Assembly (NCBI GenBank): GCA_017471925.1
Contig: JAFURM010000014.1
Coordinates: 1 to 64,000, forward strand
Length of the DNA: 64,000 nucleotides
Source: Bacteroides sp.
Lineage (GTDB): Bacteria > Bacteroidota > Bacteroidia > Bacteroidales > Bacteroidaceae
Reading direction: 5' to 3'
Numbering within the stretch: position 1 is the first letter of the stretch; each line of letters starts with the position of its first letter. The notes under the pieces were generated by a model. It was not told the DNA's origin, did no database searches, and was given only the letters and a program-made list of their open reading frames with translations. Both the position numbers and the translations under genes were made by a program. Shown here in pieces: positions 44,355 to 53,164 of the stretch.

Positions 44355-45487
44355 GCCTCACCCTCCTTTCCGTCGGATGGATTGGAGAGGGCCATCTCGC
44401 TTACATTGCCGTTCTCCACCTTGAACATGCGATGGTCGCCTCCCACCTTTTGCAGAATGCCGTCCAGGTGTTCCCGGTTGGTGTCGCTGATGAATATCTG
44501 TCCGAAGTTCTCTCCGGCCACTAACTTCACAATCTGTTCCACGCGTGTGGCGTCCAGTTTGTCGAAAATGTCATCGAGCAACAGCAGGGGCTGTGTGCCG
44601 CTCCGGCGTTTCAGGAAGTCAAACTGTGCCAGCTTCAGGGCCACCAGATAGGTCTTGTTCTGTCCCTGCGAACCCTCACGCTTGATGGGAAACTCGCCGA
44701 GCAGCATGTTCAGTTCGTCCTTGTGGATGCCCTTGAGGGAGTAGCCCATAATCTGGTCGCGCATGCGGCTCTCGCGCAACACCTGCAACAGCGACGTGTC
44801 GCGGGCATGCGAGTCATAAGAGAGACTTACGCTCTCCTTCTCCTGGGAAATGAAGGCGTAGATGGACTGGAAGATGGGGATGAACTCGCGGATGAAAGCC
44901 TCGCGCTTGGCAAAAACCACTTCACCGGCTTGGGCCATCATCTCTTCCCATACGAGATAGAGTTCTTCGTCCATCGGAATTTCGCTCTTCAGCAGTGTGT
45001 TGCGTTGCAGGAGAGCCTTGTTGTAGCGAATCAGGGCATCTAAATACTCCTTGTCATATTGGGAAATTACCACGTCCATGAAGCGGCGACGTTCGTCGCT
45101 TCCTCCGGCTATCAGGTCGGCATCCTCGGGCGACACCATCACCAAAGGCTGAAAACCGATGTGGTCCGACAGACGGGTGTACTCTTTCTTGTTGCGTTTG
45201 AACTGTTTCTTCTGCCGCCGTTTCATGCCGCCGTAGATTTCTTCGGGCGTACCGTCGGCTGCCTCATAGAATCCTTGGATGACAAAGAAGTCGGCATCGT
45301 GGCGGATGTTCTGAGAGTCGATGGGGTTGCGTGCACTTTTGCAGAAAGAGAGAAAATAGATGGCGTCGAGCAGGTTGGTCTTGCCCATTCCGTTCTGCCC
45401 GAAGAAGCAGTTCAGCTTGGGCGAAAAGAGGAGTTCCACCTGTTCAAGGTTCTTGTAGTTCAGTATGGATATACGCTTCAACAACAT
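44351..45487 (-). CDS. recF: DNA replication and repair protein RecF
   Basis: I choose the ATG at 45487 (MLLKRISILNYKNLEQVELL); the frame is open eight codons further. The 378-residue SMC-like ATPase has Walker A (GQNGMGKTNLLDAI, about residue 30) and a C-terminal Walker B (LLLLDDIFDKLD). It loads RecA at single-strand gaps. It forms a two-gene operon with the DciA-like gene. Confidence 0.94.
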   Translation of the reverse strand: MLLKRISILNYKNLEQVELLFSPKLNCFFGQNGMGKTNLLDAIYFLSFCKSARNPIDSQNIRHDADFFVIQGFYEAADGTPEEIYGGMKRRQKKQFKRNKKEYTRLSDHIGFQPLVMVSPEDADLIAGGSDERRRFMDVVISQYDKEYLDALIRYNKALLQRNTLLKSEIPMDEELYLVWEEMMAQAGEVVFAKREAFIREFIPIFQSIYAFISQEKESVSLSYDSHARDTSLLQVLRESRMRDQIMGYSLKGIHKDELNMLLGEFPIKREGSQGQNKTYLVALKLAQFDFLKRRSGTQPLLLLDDIFDKLDATRVEQIVKLVAGENFGQIFISDTNREHLDGILQKVGGDHRMFKVENGNVSEMALSNPSDGKEGEA

Positions 45488-45590
45488 AAATATCGGAGAT
45501 TTCACCTGCAAAAGTAGAAAGTTTTTCGTGGTTTTCAGGCGTAAAGCGAAAAAAGATGCCGCTAAATTTCGTTGATAGCTATAAAAAACT

Positions 45591-45598
45591 TACTTTTG
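45591..45598 (+). promoter_or_regulatory. Promoter -7 box of the TPR protein gene
   Basis: TACTTTTG fits TAnnTTTG and lies 49 bases before the start codon. The region between recF and this gene is a divergent promoter region. Confidence 0.6.
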
Positions 45599-45647
45599 CG
45601 GTTCGAAATCCCTTTGTTTCGGAATAATAACAAAAAGAATACATAAA

Positions 45648-46331
45648 ATGGCAGAACAAAAGAAAACGAATGAAGCCTTGAACGTGGAAGACGCGCTGAC
45701 CCAGTCGGAAGCCTTCCTGATCAAGAACAAGAAGTCAATTATCGGTACCGTGCTGGGCTTGATCCTCATTGTTGCCGGTGTGGTGATGTACAAGAACCTC
45801 TATGCAGAGCCTCGTGAAGAGAAGGCACAGGCTGCTCTTTTCAAGGGACAACAGTACTTTGAAGCCAACAACTTCGAGTATGCCCTGAATGGTGACAGCC
45901 TCAACTTCGCCGGTTTCCTGAAGGTGGCCGAGGAGTTCAGCGGTACGGATGCAGCCAACCTGGCCAAGGCTTATGCCGGCGTCTGCTACGCACAACTTGG
46001 CAAGAACGAAGAGGCCATCAAGATGCTGGACAGCTTCAGCGGCGACGACCAGATGGTAGCTCCCGCCATGAAAGGCACCATCGGTAACTGCTATGCCCGC
46101 ATGGGTCAGCTGGACAAGGCCGCTTCCATCCTGCTGAAGGCAGCTCAGGAGGCAGACAACAACACCCTGAGTCCCATCTATCTGCAGCAGGCCGGTGAAA
46201 TCCTTGTGAAGCAAGGCAAGTATGGCGAAGCCATCAAGGCCTATACGCAAATCAAGGAGAAATACTTCCGCTCCTATCAATCCATGAGCATTGATAAATA
46301 CATCGAGCAGGCTGAGTTGCTGAAGAAGTAA
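45648..46331 (+). CDS. Membrane-anchored tetratricopeptide repeat protein
   Basis: The 227-residue protein has one membrane helix (about residues 35-52) following a short cytoplasmic part, then TPR repeats (AYAGVCYAQLGKNEEAIKML; GNCYARMGQLDKAASILLKA; EILVKQGKYGEAIKAYTQI). It resembles YfgM-type single-pass proteins that associate with envelope chaperones. The function is inferred only by this likeness. Confidence 0.85.
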   Translation: MAEQKKTNEALNVEDALTQSEAFLIKNKKSIIGTVLGLILIVAGVVMYKNLYAEPREEKAQAALFKGQQYFEANNFEYALNGDSLNFAGFLKVAEEFSGTDAANLAKAYAGVCYAQLGKNEEAIKMLDSFSGDDQMVAPAMKGTIGNCYARMGQLDKAASILLKAAQEADNNTLSPIYLQQAGEILVKQGKYGEAIKAYTQIKEKYFRSYQSMSIDKYIEQAELLKK

Positions 46332-46372
46332 TACACCTTATTTATATATATAGGTAGCGATAATAGAAAATC

Positions 46373-46412
46373 AAGGCACGGATGAACCAGTTTGTCCGTG
46401 CCTTTGTTTTTA
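46373..46412 (+). terminator. Terminator built from the dispersed CACGGA repeat
   Basis: AAGGCACGGA (46373-46382) pairs with TCCGTGCCTT (46395-46404), followed by TGTTTTT. It lies just after the TPR gene and uses the same core as the dispersed repeats at 7940, 19678 and 36890. Confidence 0.75.
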
Positions 46413-46486
46413 CTCCTCCCGTTATTCATGAATCACTAACCATAATTTTTTATTCTTCATTATTCATACTAAATCCTCTTCCTCTC

Positions 46487-46981
46487 ATGGCAACAGCTTA
46501 TCACAATCTTTCCGACTACGACTTCAACTCCGTACCCGATGCTTCCGAGATGAAGTTCGGCATCATCGTTTCCGAGTGGAACTTCAATATCACCGGTGCC
46601 CTGCTTCGTGGTGCCGTGAACACCCTGAAAAAACATGGAGTGAAAGACTCCAACATCATCCTTCGCACAGTGCCCGGCAGTTTCGAACTTGTCTATGCCA
46701 GCAGCGTCATGAAGTCAGAGACCGATGTAGACGCCATCATTGCCATCGGTTGCGTGGTGCGTGGCGATACTCCTCATTTCGACTATGTTTGTCAGGGTGC
46801 CACCCAGGGCATTGCCCAACTGAATGCAGAGGGTGACATCCCCGTCATCTATGGTCTCATCACCACCAACACCATGGGGCAGGCCGAAGACCGTGCAGGC
46901 GGCAAGTTGGGCAATAAGGGCGACGAATGTGCGGTCGCTGCAATAAAAATGGTGGATTTCGTTTGGAGTTTCGAAAAATAG
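46487..46981 (+). CDS. ribH: 6,7-dimethyl-8-ribityllumazine synthase
   Basis: I take the ATG at 46487 ([16 protein letters not shown]); the frame is open upstream but that part reads through the terminator. The 164-residue enzyme has FGIIVSEWN, the VPGSFELV substrate loop and [14 protein letters not shown] with the catalytic His. It condenses the pyrimidine and butanone precursors in the riboflavin pathway. Confidence 0.95.
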   Translation: MATAYHNLSDYDFNSVPDASEMKFGIIVSEWNFNITGALLRGAVNTLKKHGVKDSNIILRTVPGSFELVYASSVMKSETDVDAIIAIGCVVRGDTPHFDYVCQGATQGIAQLNAEGDIPVIYGLITTNTMGQAEDRAGGKLGNKGDECAVAAIKMVDFVWSFEK

Positions 46982-46984
46982 TCG

Positions 46985-46992
46985 TATCTTTG
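46985..46992 (+). promoter_or_regulatory. Promoter -7 box of the tRNA-Tyr/tRNA-Gly genes
   Basis: TATCTTTG lies four bases after the ribH stop and 50 bases before tRNA-Tyr. Confidence 0.55.
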
Positions 46993-47042
46993 CACCGCAA
47001 TTGAGAAGCGAGGGCATCCACCCCGAGCAATCATGCGCGATT

Positions 47043-47125
47043 GGGCAAATACCAGAGTGGCCAAATGGGGCAGACTGTAAATCTGCTGGCTTACGCCTTC
47101 GGTGGTTCGAATCCATCTTTGCCCA
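47043..47125 (+). tRNA. tRNA-Tyr (GTA)
   Basis: The acceptor pair GGGCAAA/TTTGCCC, a long variable arm typical of tyrosine tRNAs and the anticodon GTA in CAGACTGTAAATCTG are visible over 83 bases. CCA is not encoded in full. Confidence 0.93.
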
Positions 47126-47144
47126 CCGATAAAGAGATAAAACT

Positions 47145-47217
47145 GCGGAAGTAGCTCAGTTGATAGAGCATTAGCCTTCCAAGCTGAGGGTCGCGGGTTT
47201 GAGCCCCGTCTTCCGCT
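47145..47217 (+). tRNA. tRNA-Gly (TCC)
   Basis: The acceptor pair GCGGAAG/CTTCCGC and the anticodon TCC in TTAGCCTTCCAAGCTGA are visible over 73 bases. It is followed by a terminator and then by an integrase gene, so it probably marks the attachment end of the island. Confidence 0.93.
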
Positions 47218-47224
47218 CTTGATG

Positions 47225-47264
47225 AAAATCAGATAGTTACGCAAGTTTCTATCTGATTTTTTTT
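47225..47264 (+). terminator. Terminator after tRNA-Gly
   Basis: AAAATCAGATAG (47225-47236) pairs with CTATCTGATTTT (47249-47260), with a T run at the end. Confidence 0.85.
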
Positions 47265-47302
47265 GTTTATATCGGTCTTTATTTGCTATAAAACATACAG
47301 TT

Positions 47303-47336
47303 GGAGTCAACCATGGAGTCAACCAAGAAGTCAACC
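47303..47336. repeat. Short direct repeats before the integrase
   Basis: GGAGTCAACC at 47303 and 47315 and AAGTCAACC at 47328 are spaced 12-13 bases apart. Their position just before a tyrosine integrase gene fits arm-type binding sites of the recombinase (inference). Confidence 0.6.
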
Positions 47337-47344
47337 GTAATTTT

Positions 47345-48752
47345 ATGAAAGCAGCAATTAATGTAGTTTGCTACAAGTGGAAAGTTTTAGCTAATGGCGA
47401 ATGCCCTCTAATGATTAGAGTAGCTAAAGACAAAAAACGCACCATGAAAAGTTTAGGAATATCCGTTAATCCTAAACATTGGGATTTTGTCAAGAACAAA
47501 CCCAAACCATCCTGTCCTAACAAAGAATATATTCAAAAGATTATTTTAGCTAAAGAAACGGAGCTTCAAGAGACGATGATGGAGTTTGCTTCTGAACAGA
47601 AAACATACACTACCACAACATTAGCCAATGCCCATAATCAGAAATTTCAATTAAAATCTGTAGTTACATTCTACAAAGAACTTATAGAAGAATTTGCAGC
47701 AGATAGCAAGTGTGGAAATCGCCTCATCTACAAAAGTTCCTACAACTCGCTGCTGAAATTCACCAAAGGCAAGTTGGATATTCCATTTTGTGCCATAGAT
47801 ATTGATTGGTTGAAGAAGTACGAAAAGTGGATGCGTTCCAAGAACAACCGTGAAACCACCATCAGTTTACAGTTCCGTACACTCCGCAGTGCATATAATA
47901 AAGCAATTCAAGCCAAGTGTGCCCGTAAGTCAGACTATCCTTTCGATGATTACAAGATTAACAAGTTTGATACAAGCACTCAAAAACGTGCCATCGCCAA
48001 AACAGAAGTCTTGAAGTTCACTCAGGGAAGTTCCAGATTTAGGCAAACGGCAGTACGTTCAACTAAGTAAAGACTTATTCGTTTTCAGTTATCTTTGTGG
48101 TGGCATAAACTTCACGGACATAGCTAATCTAACTAATGCTAATATCATAGATGGTAGATTACAATACATTCGACAGAAGACACATAAGAAAATAAAGATT
48201 GGCATACCGGATGAAGCCATGAATCTTATCAGGAAATTGGCTAAAGACAAAAATTATAAAATGTCGCTTCTTGTGGCATTGGGTTGTTTTACAGGATTAC
48301 GGATTTCTGATATTCTTGCTCTAAGGTGGAAGCAGATTCTTAATACAGACGAATTTTCTATCATTGAGAAAAAGACAAGAAAGAACAGAACCATTAGACT
48401 GAACCACCAATTACAGAAACATATACAAGAATGTTACAAGCAGTTAGAGCCTATTGGTGTTAATGCTCCTATATTGGTCAGTCAGAAAGGTACGACTTTC
48501 ACAATCCAAGCAATAAACAGAATGTTGAAACAAGTCAAGACCAAATACAAGGTTAAAGCCAAGAACTTCTCTTGCCATTCACTTAGAAAGACATTTGGCA
48601 GACAGGTTTACAATATGAATGATAGTAATTCTGAACTTGCTTTAGTCAAGCTCATGGAGCTGTTTAACCATAGTTCTGTAGCTATAACCAAAAGATATTT
48701 AGGGTTAAGACAAGAAGAAATCTTACAAACATACGAATGTTTGAACTTCTGA
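47345..48752 (+). pseudogene. Frameshifted tyrosine recombinase (integrase)
   Basis: The first frame (47345-48070, 241 residues) has the N-terminal arm-binding domain (VVCYKWKVLANGECPLMIRV) and the core-binding domain. The second frame gives LSKDLFVFSYLCGGINFTDI and the catalytic part TGLRISDILALRW (Arg), HSLRKTFG (His-x-x-Arg) and HSSVAITKRYLG (Tyr). One base inserted near 48020-48045 separates them. All catalytic residues are present, so a single-base error would restore a full integrase of about 465 residues. As read, it is broken. The gene is AT-rich compared with the core genome. Confidence 0.85.
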
Positions 48753-48774
48753 TTTATAATTTGCAAAGCTATTT

Positions 48775-48806
48775 CTTGCTCATTTAAATGCTTTTAACTA
48801 CTTTTG
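48775..48806 (+). promoter_or_regulatory. Promoter of the island peptide and lipoprotein genes
   Basis: TTG (48776-48778) and TACTTTTG (48799-48806) are 20 bases apart. The next gene starts 284 bases on, so the transcript has a long leader. Confidence 0.6.
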
Positions 48807-48957
48807 TGGTGTTCTTAGGAACATACATATTAGTAAAAGGGCGTTTAGCAATATTATCCCTCACTTGAATCTGGACAATTCTTGACTGTGGATAATGAGC
48901 ATGAAACGTCCACGTCTGTGGTATCTATATACCCTTAATAGGGCATATTATATCATT

Positions 48958-49034
48958 AGGCGTGGGCTTTGCTTATTATACAGTCATGGCAGTCCAGAGC
49001 CAAAGTGAGATAATAAGCAAAAGTTCCCACGCCT
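48958..49034 (+). promoter_or_regulatory. Structured leader RNA element
   Basis: AGGCGTGGG (48958-48966) pairs with CCCACGCCT (49026-49034), and TTTGCTTATTA pairs with TAATAAGCAAA. An inner hairpin is GGCAGTCCAGAGCC. The order and several exact bases match the helicase leader at 21697-21776. It lies 56 bases before the small peptide gene. Confidence 0.6.
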
Positions 49035-49089
49035 GTTTCTTTATAATGGCTTTCTTCTGGGAATTGGTTAGCATAAAACTTTTTAAATT

Positions 49090-49221
49090 ATGGCAAAAGA
49101 TTTGTTGGTTTATGAAACTCCACAAGTAGAAGTAATTGAAGTGGAAGTAGAAAAGGGATTTGCTGCAAGTCCTGGTGATGGTAATGGTACTGGTGATGAT
49201 TACACTGGAGGTTGGGGATAA
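49090..49221 (+). CDS. 43-residue acidic peptide with Gly-rich tail
   Basis: The peptide reads MAKDLLVYETPQVEVIEVEV, then EKGFAASPGDGNGTGDD, then YTGGWG. Peptides of the YETPxVEVIE type are common in Bacteroidales and often precede surface-protein genes; I know of no assigned function. There is no signal peptide. It lies 18 bases upstream of the fimbrillin-like lipoprotein gene and behind a structured leader. A modified-peptide precursor is possible but unsupported here. Confidence 0.7.
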   Translation: MAKDLLVYETPQVEVIEVEVEKGFAASPGDGNGTGDDYTGGWG

Positions 49222-49239
49222 TCTTAAATAGGACGAATT

Positions 49240-51033
49240 ATGAAAACATCACTAAAAATATTAGGAATATTTTTGTTACTATTTTCATCTTGTACAGATG
49301 AAGAACAGTTTGCCAATGTTGATGAAGTACAAAAAATTGTAATGTCTGTTGAAGATTTCAAGTTTGAAAATCAATCAAGAACAACACTGACACCAACAGA
49401 TGGTGGTGCCACTTTCAAATGGTCTGCAAATGACACCGTTGGAATTTTCCCTGAAACAGGCTCACAGATTGCGTTTCCTATGACATCTGGAGCAGGAACA
49501 AATACTGCTACATTTACAGGTGGAGGTTGGGCGTTGAAAACTTCAACACCTTATATGGCATATTATCCATTACAAGGAAAGTTTTATTTGGATAAAGAAA
49601 ACATCTTTGTAAATTACACAGGTCAGTATGTTAATGAAAATGCTTCTACAGAACATTTGGGCAAATATGATTACATGATAGCTTCTGCAACAACTCCTTC
49701 GACTAATGCAAGTACTGTAAACTTTCAATTCAAGCATTTAGGAGCATTAGTTAGATTAAAGGTAAATATGAAAGAGGCTTCTGTTCTAAGATATGTAACT
49801 TTATTGACTGATGAAGATGATTTTATAGAGTTGGGATATATTGATTTGACAGCAGAATCTCCAACTATAACTACCCAATATGCTTATCAAAAATCAAATT
49901 CTTTTCAAATAGGTCTAAACTACATTTCAGTTGAAGCCAATGAAGATTTGATTGTTTATTTCTTGTTGCCACCTGTTAATCTTACAGGTAAATCATTAAA
50001 GGCTGTAATTCATAAGGATAATGGATATTCTCAAGAAGTCGTCTTGACAGGAAAAAACTTTGAGGCAGGTAAACCTTACGAATTGACAACTACAATGGTA
50101 AGTGAAGAAGAAAATCCTTCCGTTGTTAATGTTGAAACAGCAGGTACTTTTGAAGCATTGGTGAGAAGTCAATATCCATATCCGTATCAACTTACATCCC
50201 TAAAAATAACAGGTAATCTTAATGGTACAGACATCCGTTATCTCCGTAAATTAGCAGGACGAACAGAAGATGGGACATTGACTACAGGTAAACTTACTCA
50301 TTTAGATTTAAGTGAAGCAAATATTGTTACAGGTGGAAATTACTATTATATCAAATCTGGAACAGAATATAACACAGAGAATAATATTATAGGTGACTAC
50401 ATGTTTCTACGCTGCAACCTAAAATCCATAAAGTTCCCCAATAATATAACAAAGATTGGTCAATATGCTTGTAGCTATTTAAAAATAACCTCTACAGATA
50501 CAGATGGCGGAGTTTCACAATTAACATCTGTGGTTATACCTAACGGTGTCACTTCAATTGGTGTAGCTGCTTTTGGATACTGTCATTCATTGGCAACTAT
50601 AGACATTCCAAATACAGTGGAAGAAATTGGTGGACTTGCATTCTATAGATGTGATGCTCTTACTACTATTAACATTCCTAATAGTGTTAAGATAATGGGT
50701 GAAGCTTTCCAGCATTGTTGGGGTTTAAAATATGTACATTTGCCGGAAAATAGTAACTATAACAAAATAGGCACATATACTTTTGTTGGATGCAAGGTCT
50801 TAAAATCATTGACAATTCCTGCCAATGTAACCACAATATATACGAACTCATTAGGTGATTCAGACAATCAATCTGCATTAGAAGAACTTCATTGCGAAGC
50901 TACAACACCACCGAATTTATGGAGTAATGCAGGACTTCCAGCATCTTGTAAAATATATGTGCCACAAGGTAGCTACAACGCATATAAAGCCTCTAATTCA
51001 ACATTTAAAAATTATACTATTATTGAAGAATAA
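49240..51033 (+). CDS. Surface lipoprotein with fimbrillin-like and BspA leucine-rich repeats
   Basis: The 597-residue protein has a lipoprotein signal (LLLFSSCTDE). Residues about 30-290 resemble the Mfa-type fimbrillin fold (TFKWSANDTVGIFPETG, FQFKHLGALVRLKV). Residues about 390-560 are BspA-type leucine-rich repeats with IPNGVTSIGVAAFGYCHSLA units, and a short C-terminal beta strand follows. Such proteins are exposed on the cell surface and bind host or bacterial partners. The gene is AT-rich and belongs to the island next to tRNA-Gly. Confidence 0.85.
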   Translation: MKTSLKILGIFLLLFSSCTDEEQFANVDEVQKIVMSVEDFKFENQSRTTLTPTDGGATFKWSANDTVGIFPETGSQIAFPMTSGAGTNTATFTGGGWALKTSTPYMAYYPLQGKFYLDKENIFVNYTGQYVNENASTEHLGKYDYMIASATTPSTNASTVNFQFKHLGALVRLKVNMKEASVLRYVTLLTDEDDFIELGYIDLTAESPTITTQYAYQKSNSFQIGLNYISVEANEDLIVYFLLPPVNLTGKSLKAVIHKDNGYSQEVVLTGKNFEAGKPYELTTTMVSEEENPSVVNVETAGTFEALVRSQYPYPYQLTSLKITGNLNGTDIRYLRKLAGRTEDGTLTTGKLTHLDLSEANIVTGGNYYYIKSGTEYNTENNIIGDYMFLRCNLKSIKFPNNITKIGQYACSYLKITSTDTDGGVSQLTSVVIPNGVTSIGVAAFGYCHSLATIDIPNTVEEIGGLAFYRCDALTTINIPNSVKIMGEAFQHCWGLKYVHLPENSNYNKIGTYTFVGCKVLKSLTIPANVTTIYTNSLGDSDNQSALEELHCEATTPPNLWSNAGLPASCKIYVPQGSYNAYKASNSTFKNYTIIEE

Positions 51034-51042
51034 GCCCTAATT

Positions 51043-51083
51043 AAAACGCCAACCTACCCAATCAAGGATAAGTTGGCGTTTTT
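51043..51083 (+). terminator. Terminator after the surface lipoprotein gene
   Basis: AAAACGCCAAC (51043-51053) pairs with GTTGGCGTTTTT, with a T run at the end. Confidence 0.85.
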
Positions 51084-51605
51084 CTTACTTCTTTACTAAT
51101 CTTGCATCTGAAACTCCTCTCTACAACATCGGTTTTGTGACAGGTTGTTTCATGGTTGTTGGCATTCCAACGAGATTTCCGAAATACTTTTTAAAATCAA
51201 AATTATTCATAGCTATAAACATTTAAAATTATACATATATACAAGGATATATAGAAGACAGGAATAATACAAATGAATTAAACAATACTTGATGTTTGTG
51301 AAGTAGAGATAGAGATAATCTCTGAATTTTGAGTAATTGGAAAGCTACAATGTGCCTGAATATATGGTAAGTTGAAATGTAGAAATAAGTTATGGTCAAG
51401 CAGCAAATTCAACGATGATAATCTTGATGATGAAGCGGATAACCGTTTACCACAGCAAAGATGGACAGGCTGATTTTTATTCACGTATTCCGTTTTGATG
51501 GCCTAAACTCTCATCCAGTACTTTCGTTTGGCTCGCAAAGGTATGTTATTAAGCAGTTCCTTGAAAAAGAGAGACTTCATCCTTTTGAGGAAGAAATGTT
51601 TTCTT
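51084..51605. other. AT-rich gene-poor end of the island
   Basis: I see no gene I can defend in this stretch. A 29-codon minus-strand frame (51121-51210) and a 68-codon one (51278-51484) have no recognisable features. A minus-strand TACCTTTG box lies at 51537-51544. It probably contains the right boundary of the island, but I find no copy of the tRNA-Gly end to mark it. Confidence 0.5.
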
Positions 51606-51613
51606 TACCTTTG
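51584..51613 (+). promoter_or_regulatory. Promoter of the radical SAM gene
   Basis: TTTG (51584-51587) and TACCTTTG (51606-51613) are 18 bases apart. About 210 bases of leader follow, with TAGTTCCC and GGGAACTA able to form a stem. Confidence 0.55.
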
Positions 51614-51826
51614 TGGCAATCATAGTTCCCACACCTTTTTGTTTTATGTTAACTGTTTTTTCGGGAACTAAGGATGATTCGAGTGATATACAATCTTTTT
51701 TATGCCCCGACTTCATGGCTAAATGCAGTTAGAAAAAGATTGCAAAACAGATTTGTAAAGTTCGTTTATTAAGTATTGTATTTTTCCCATATATTGAATG
51801 AGAAACATTTATAAAGTCAAAACGCT

Positions 51827-53164
51827 ATGTATATCAAACTGATTCAACCTAAGATGGAACTGCGGCCAATGGATACGGAGACAAAGACACGAATGTCTCC
51901 GCCACTTGGCCTATATACTATCGTGAGCCTGTTTAGAGACAAGCACAAGGTAATTGTGCAGAATGAAAATGTAGAGGATGTGGCTTTTGATAGTCCCGAC
52001 ATCGTGGGGATAACCATCTCGTTGGATGCTTTGCCACGTGCCATTGAAATCTGCCGAAAGTTTACGGCAAAGAACATACCGGTAATAGCCGGAGGGGTTC
52101 ATGTTACAACTGCCTACTCCACAATACCGAAGGGAATCTTTAGTGCTTTATGTATAGGCGCGGCAGAGGGAACCTGGCCTCAAATAATAGACGATCTTTC
52201 CAAAGGCGAACTTAAGAGAATATACAAGTGCCCTTCCGCATTCACAGGAAAAGATATCGTGTCTCCTGCTTATGACCTTATTCCCCCAGGGATATATCTC
52301 TATCGGAACATCATACACACCAGTCGTGGCTGTCCGTTTAAATGCGATTTTTGCTATAATAGTTTTGGGGAACATCGGTTTGTCCATCGCGAGATAGATG
52401 ATGTGATCCGCGAGATAAAATCGTTCAAGCAAAAGCATATAATGATTATAGACGACAACTTCATTGGCAATCCCAAATGGACGATGGAGTTGCTTCGCAG
52501 AATACTCCCATTGAAGATTAAATGGAACGCGGCAGTGTCCATTAATGTTGTCAATATCCCTGGTATGCTGGACCTGATGAAAGAGAGTGGATGCCAAGGG
52601 CTGTTTATCGGGTTTGAAAGTATAAATCCGTTGTCTATAGATAATGTGCATAAAGTGCAGAACTCAAAAATCGAGTATGAAACGGCTATTGCGGAAATAC
52701 ACAAGCGTGGCATAATGATTAATGCCAGTTTCGTGTTTGGGCTGGATAGTGATACGCCGGATGTATTCCGAAAGACGGTGGAGTGGATTGTAGAACAGAA
52801 ACTGGAGACCATCACATCGCACATCCTGACTCCATATCCTGGCACCAGGCTGTATGATGAATTTGTTGAGGAGGGAAGGATGATAGAGGATGACTTGTCG
52901 CGATACAACACCTCCCATGTGGTGTATAAGCCGAAAAACATGACACCGGAACAGCTCTACAGCGGATATCTTCGGGTGTATAAGGAACTGTATAGTTGGA
53001 AGAATATCATTCGGCGTCTTCCGAGGGCAAAGAGCCAATGGCTCGCTTATCTGACTTTCAATCTGTTGTATCGGAAGTATGGTAGATTTACAGACAGGTT
53101 GTGCAAGATGATAAGCTATGAACGCATAGGTTGGTTGGGCGAGAAACTGGCTAAATACATATGA
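51827..53164 (+). CDS. B12-binding domain radical SAM protein
   Basis: The 445-residue protein has an N-terminal cobalamin-binding-like Rossmann domain (about residues 1-140, VIAGGVHVT). The radical SAM core carries CPFKCDFC (CxxxCxxC iron-sulfur motif, about 170) and the PYPGTRLYDE stretch downstream. Such enzymes perform methylations or other radical reactions on lipids, peptides or cofactors; the substrate here is unknown. The stop overlaps the phosphoesterase gene (ATGA). Composition is intermediate between the island and the core. Confidence 0.85.
   Translation: MYIKLIQPKMELRPMDTETKTRMSPPLGLYTIVSLFRDKHKVIVQNENVEDVAFDSPDIVGITISLDALPRAIEICRKFTAKNIPVIAGGVHVTTAYSTIPKGIFSALCIGAAEGTWPQIIDDLSKGELKRIYKCPSAFTGKDIVSPAYDLIPPGIYLYRNIIHTSRGCPFKCDFCYNSFGEHRFVHREIDDVIREIKSFKQKHIMIIDDNFIGNPKWTMELLRRILPLKIKWNAAVSINVVNIPGMLDLMKESGCQGLFIGFESINPLSIDNVHKVQNSKIEYETAIAEIHKRGIMINASFVFGLDSDTPDVFRKTVEWIVEQKLETITSHILTPYPGTRLYDEFVEEGRMIEDDLSRYNTSHVVYKPKNMTPEQLYSGYLRVYKELYSWKNIIRRLPRAKSQWLAYLTFNLLYRKYGRFTDRLCKMISYERIGWLGEKLAKYI

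Noticed and set aside
48020..48060. Programmed frameshift in the integrase
   Set aside because: I see no slippery heptamer or downstream structure; a simple indel explains the shift.
51278..51484. Minus-strand frame of 68 codons
   Set aside because: The composition is irregular, no domain is seen and the start context is poor, although a TACCTTTG box lies upstream on that strand.
49090..53164. RiPP cluster formed by the 43-residue peptide and the radical SAM gene
   Set aside because: They are 2.6 kb apart, separated by a terminator and differing composition; no peptidase or exporter lies between them.
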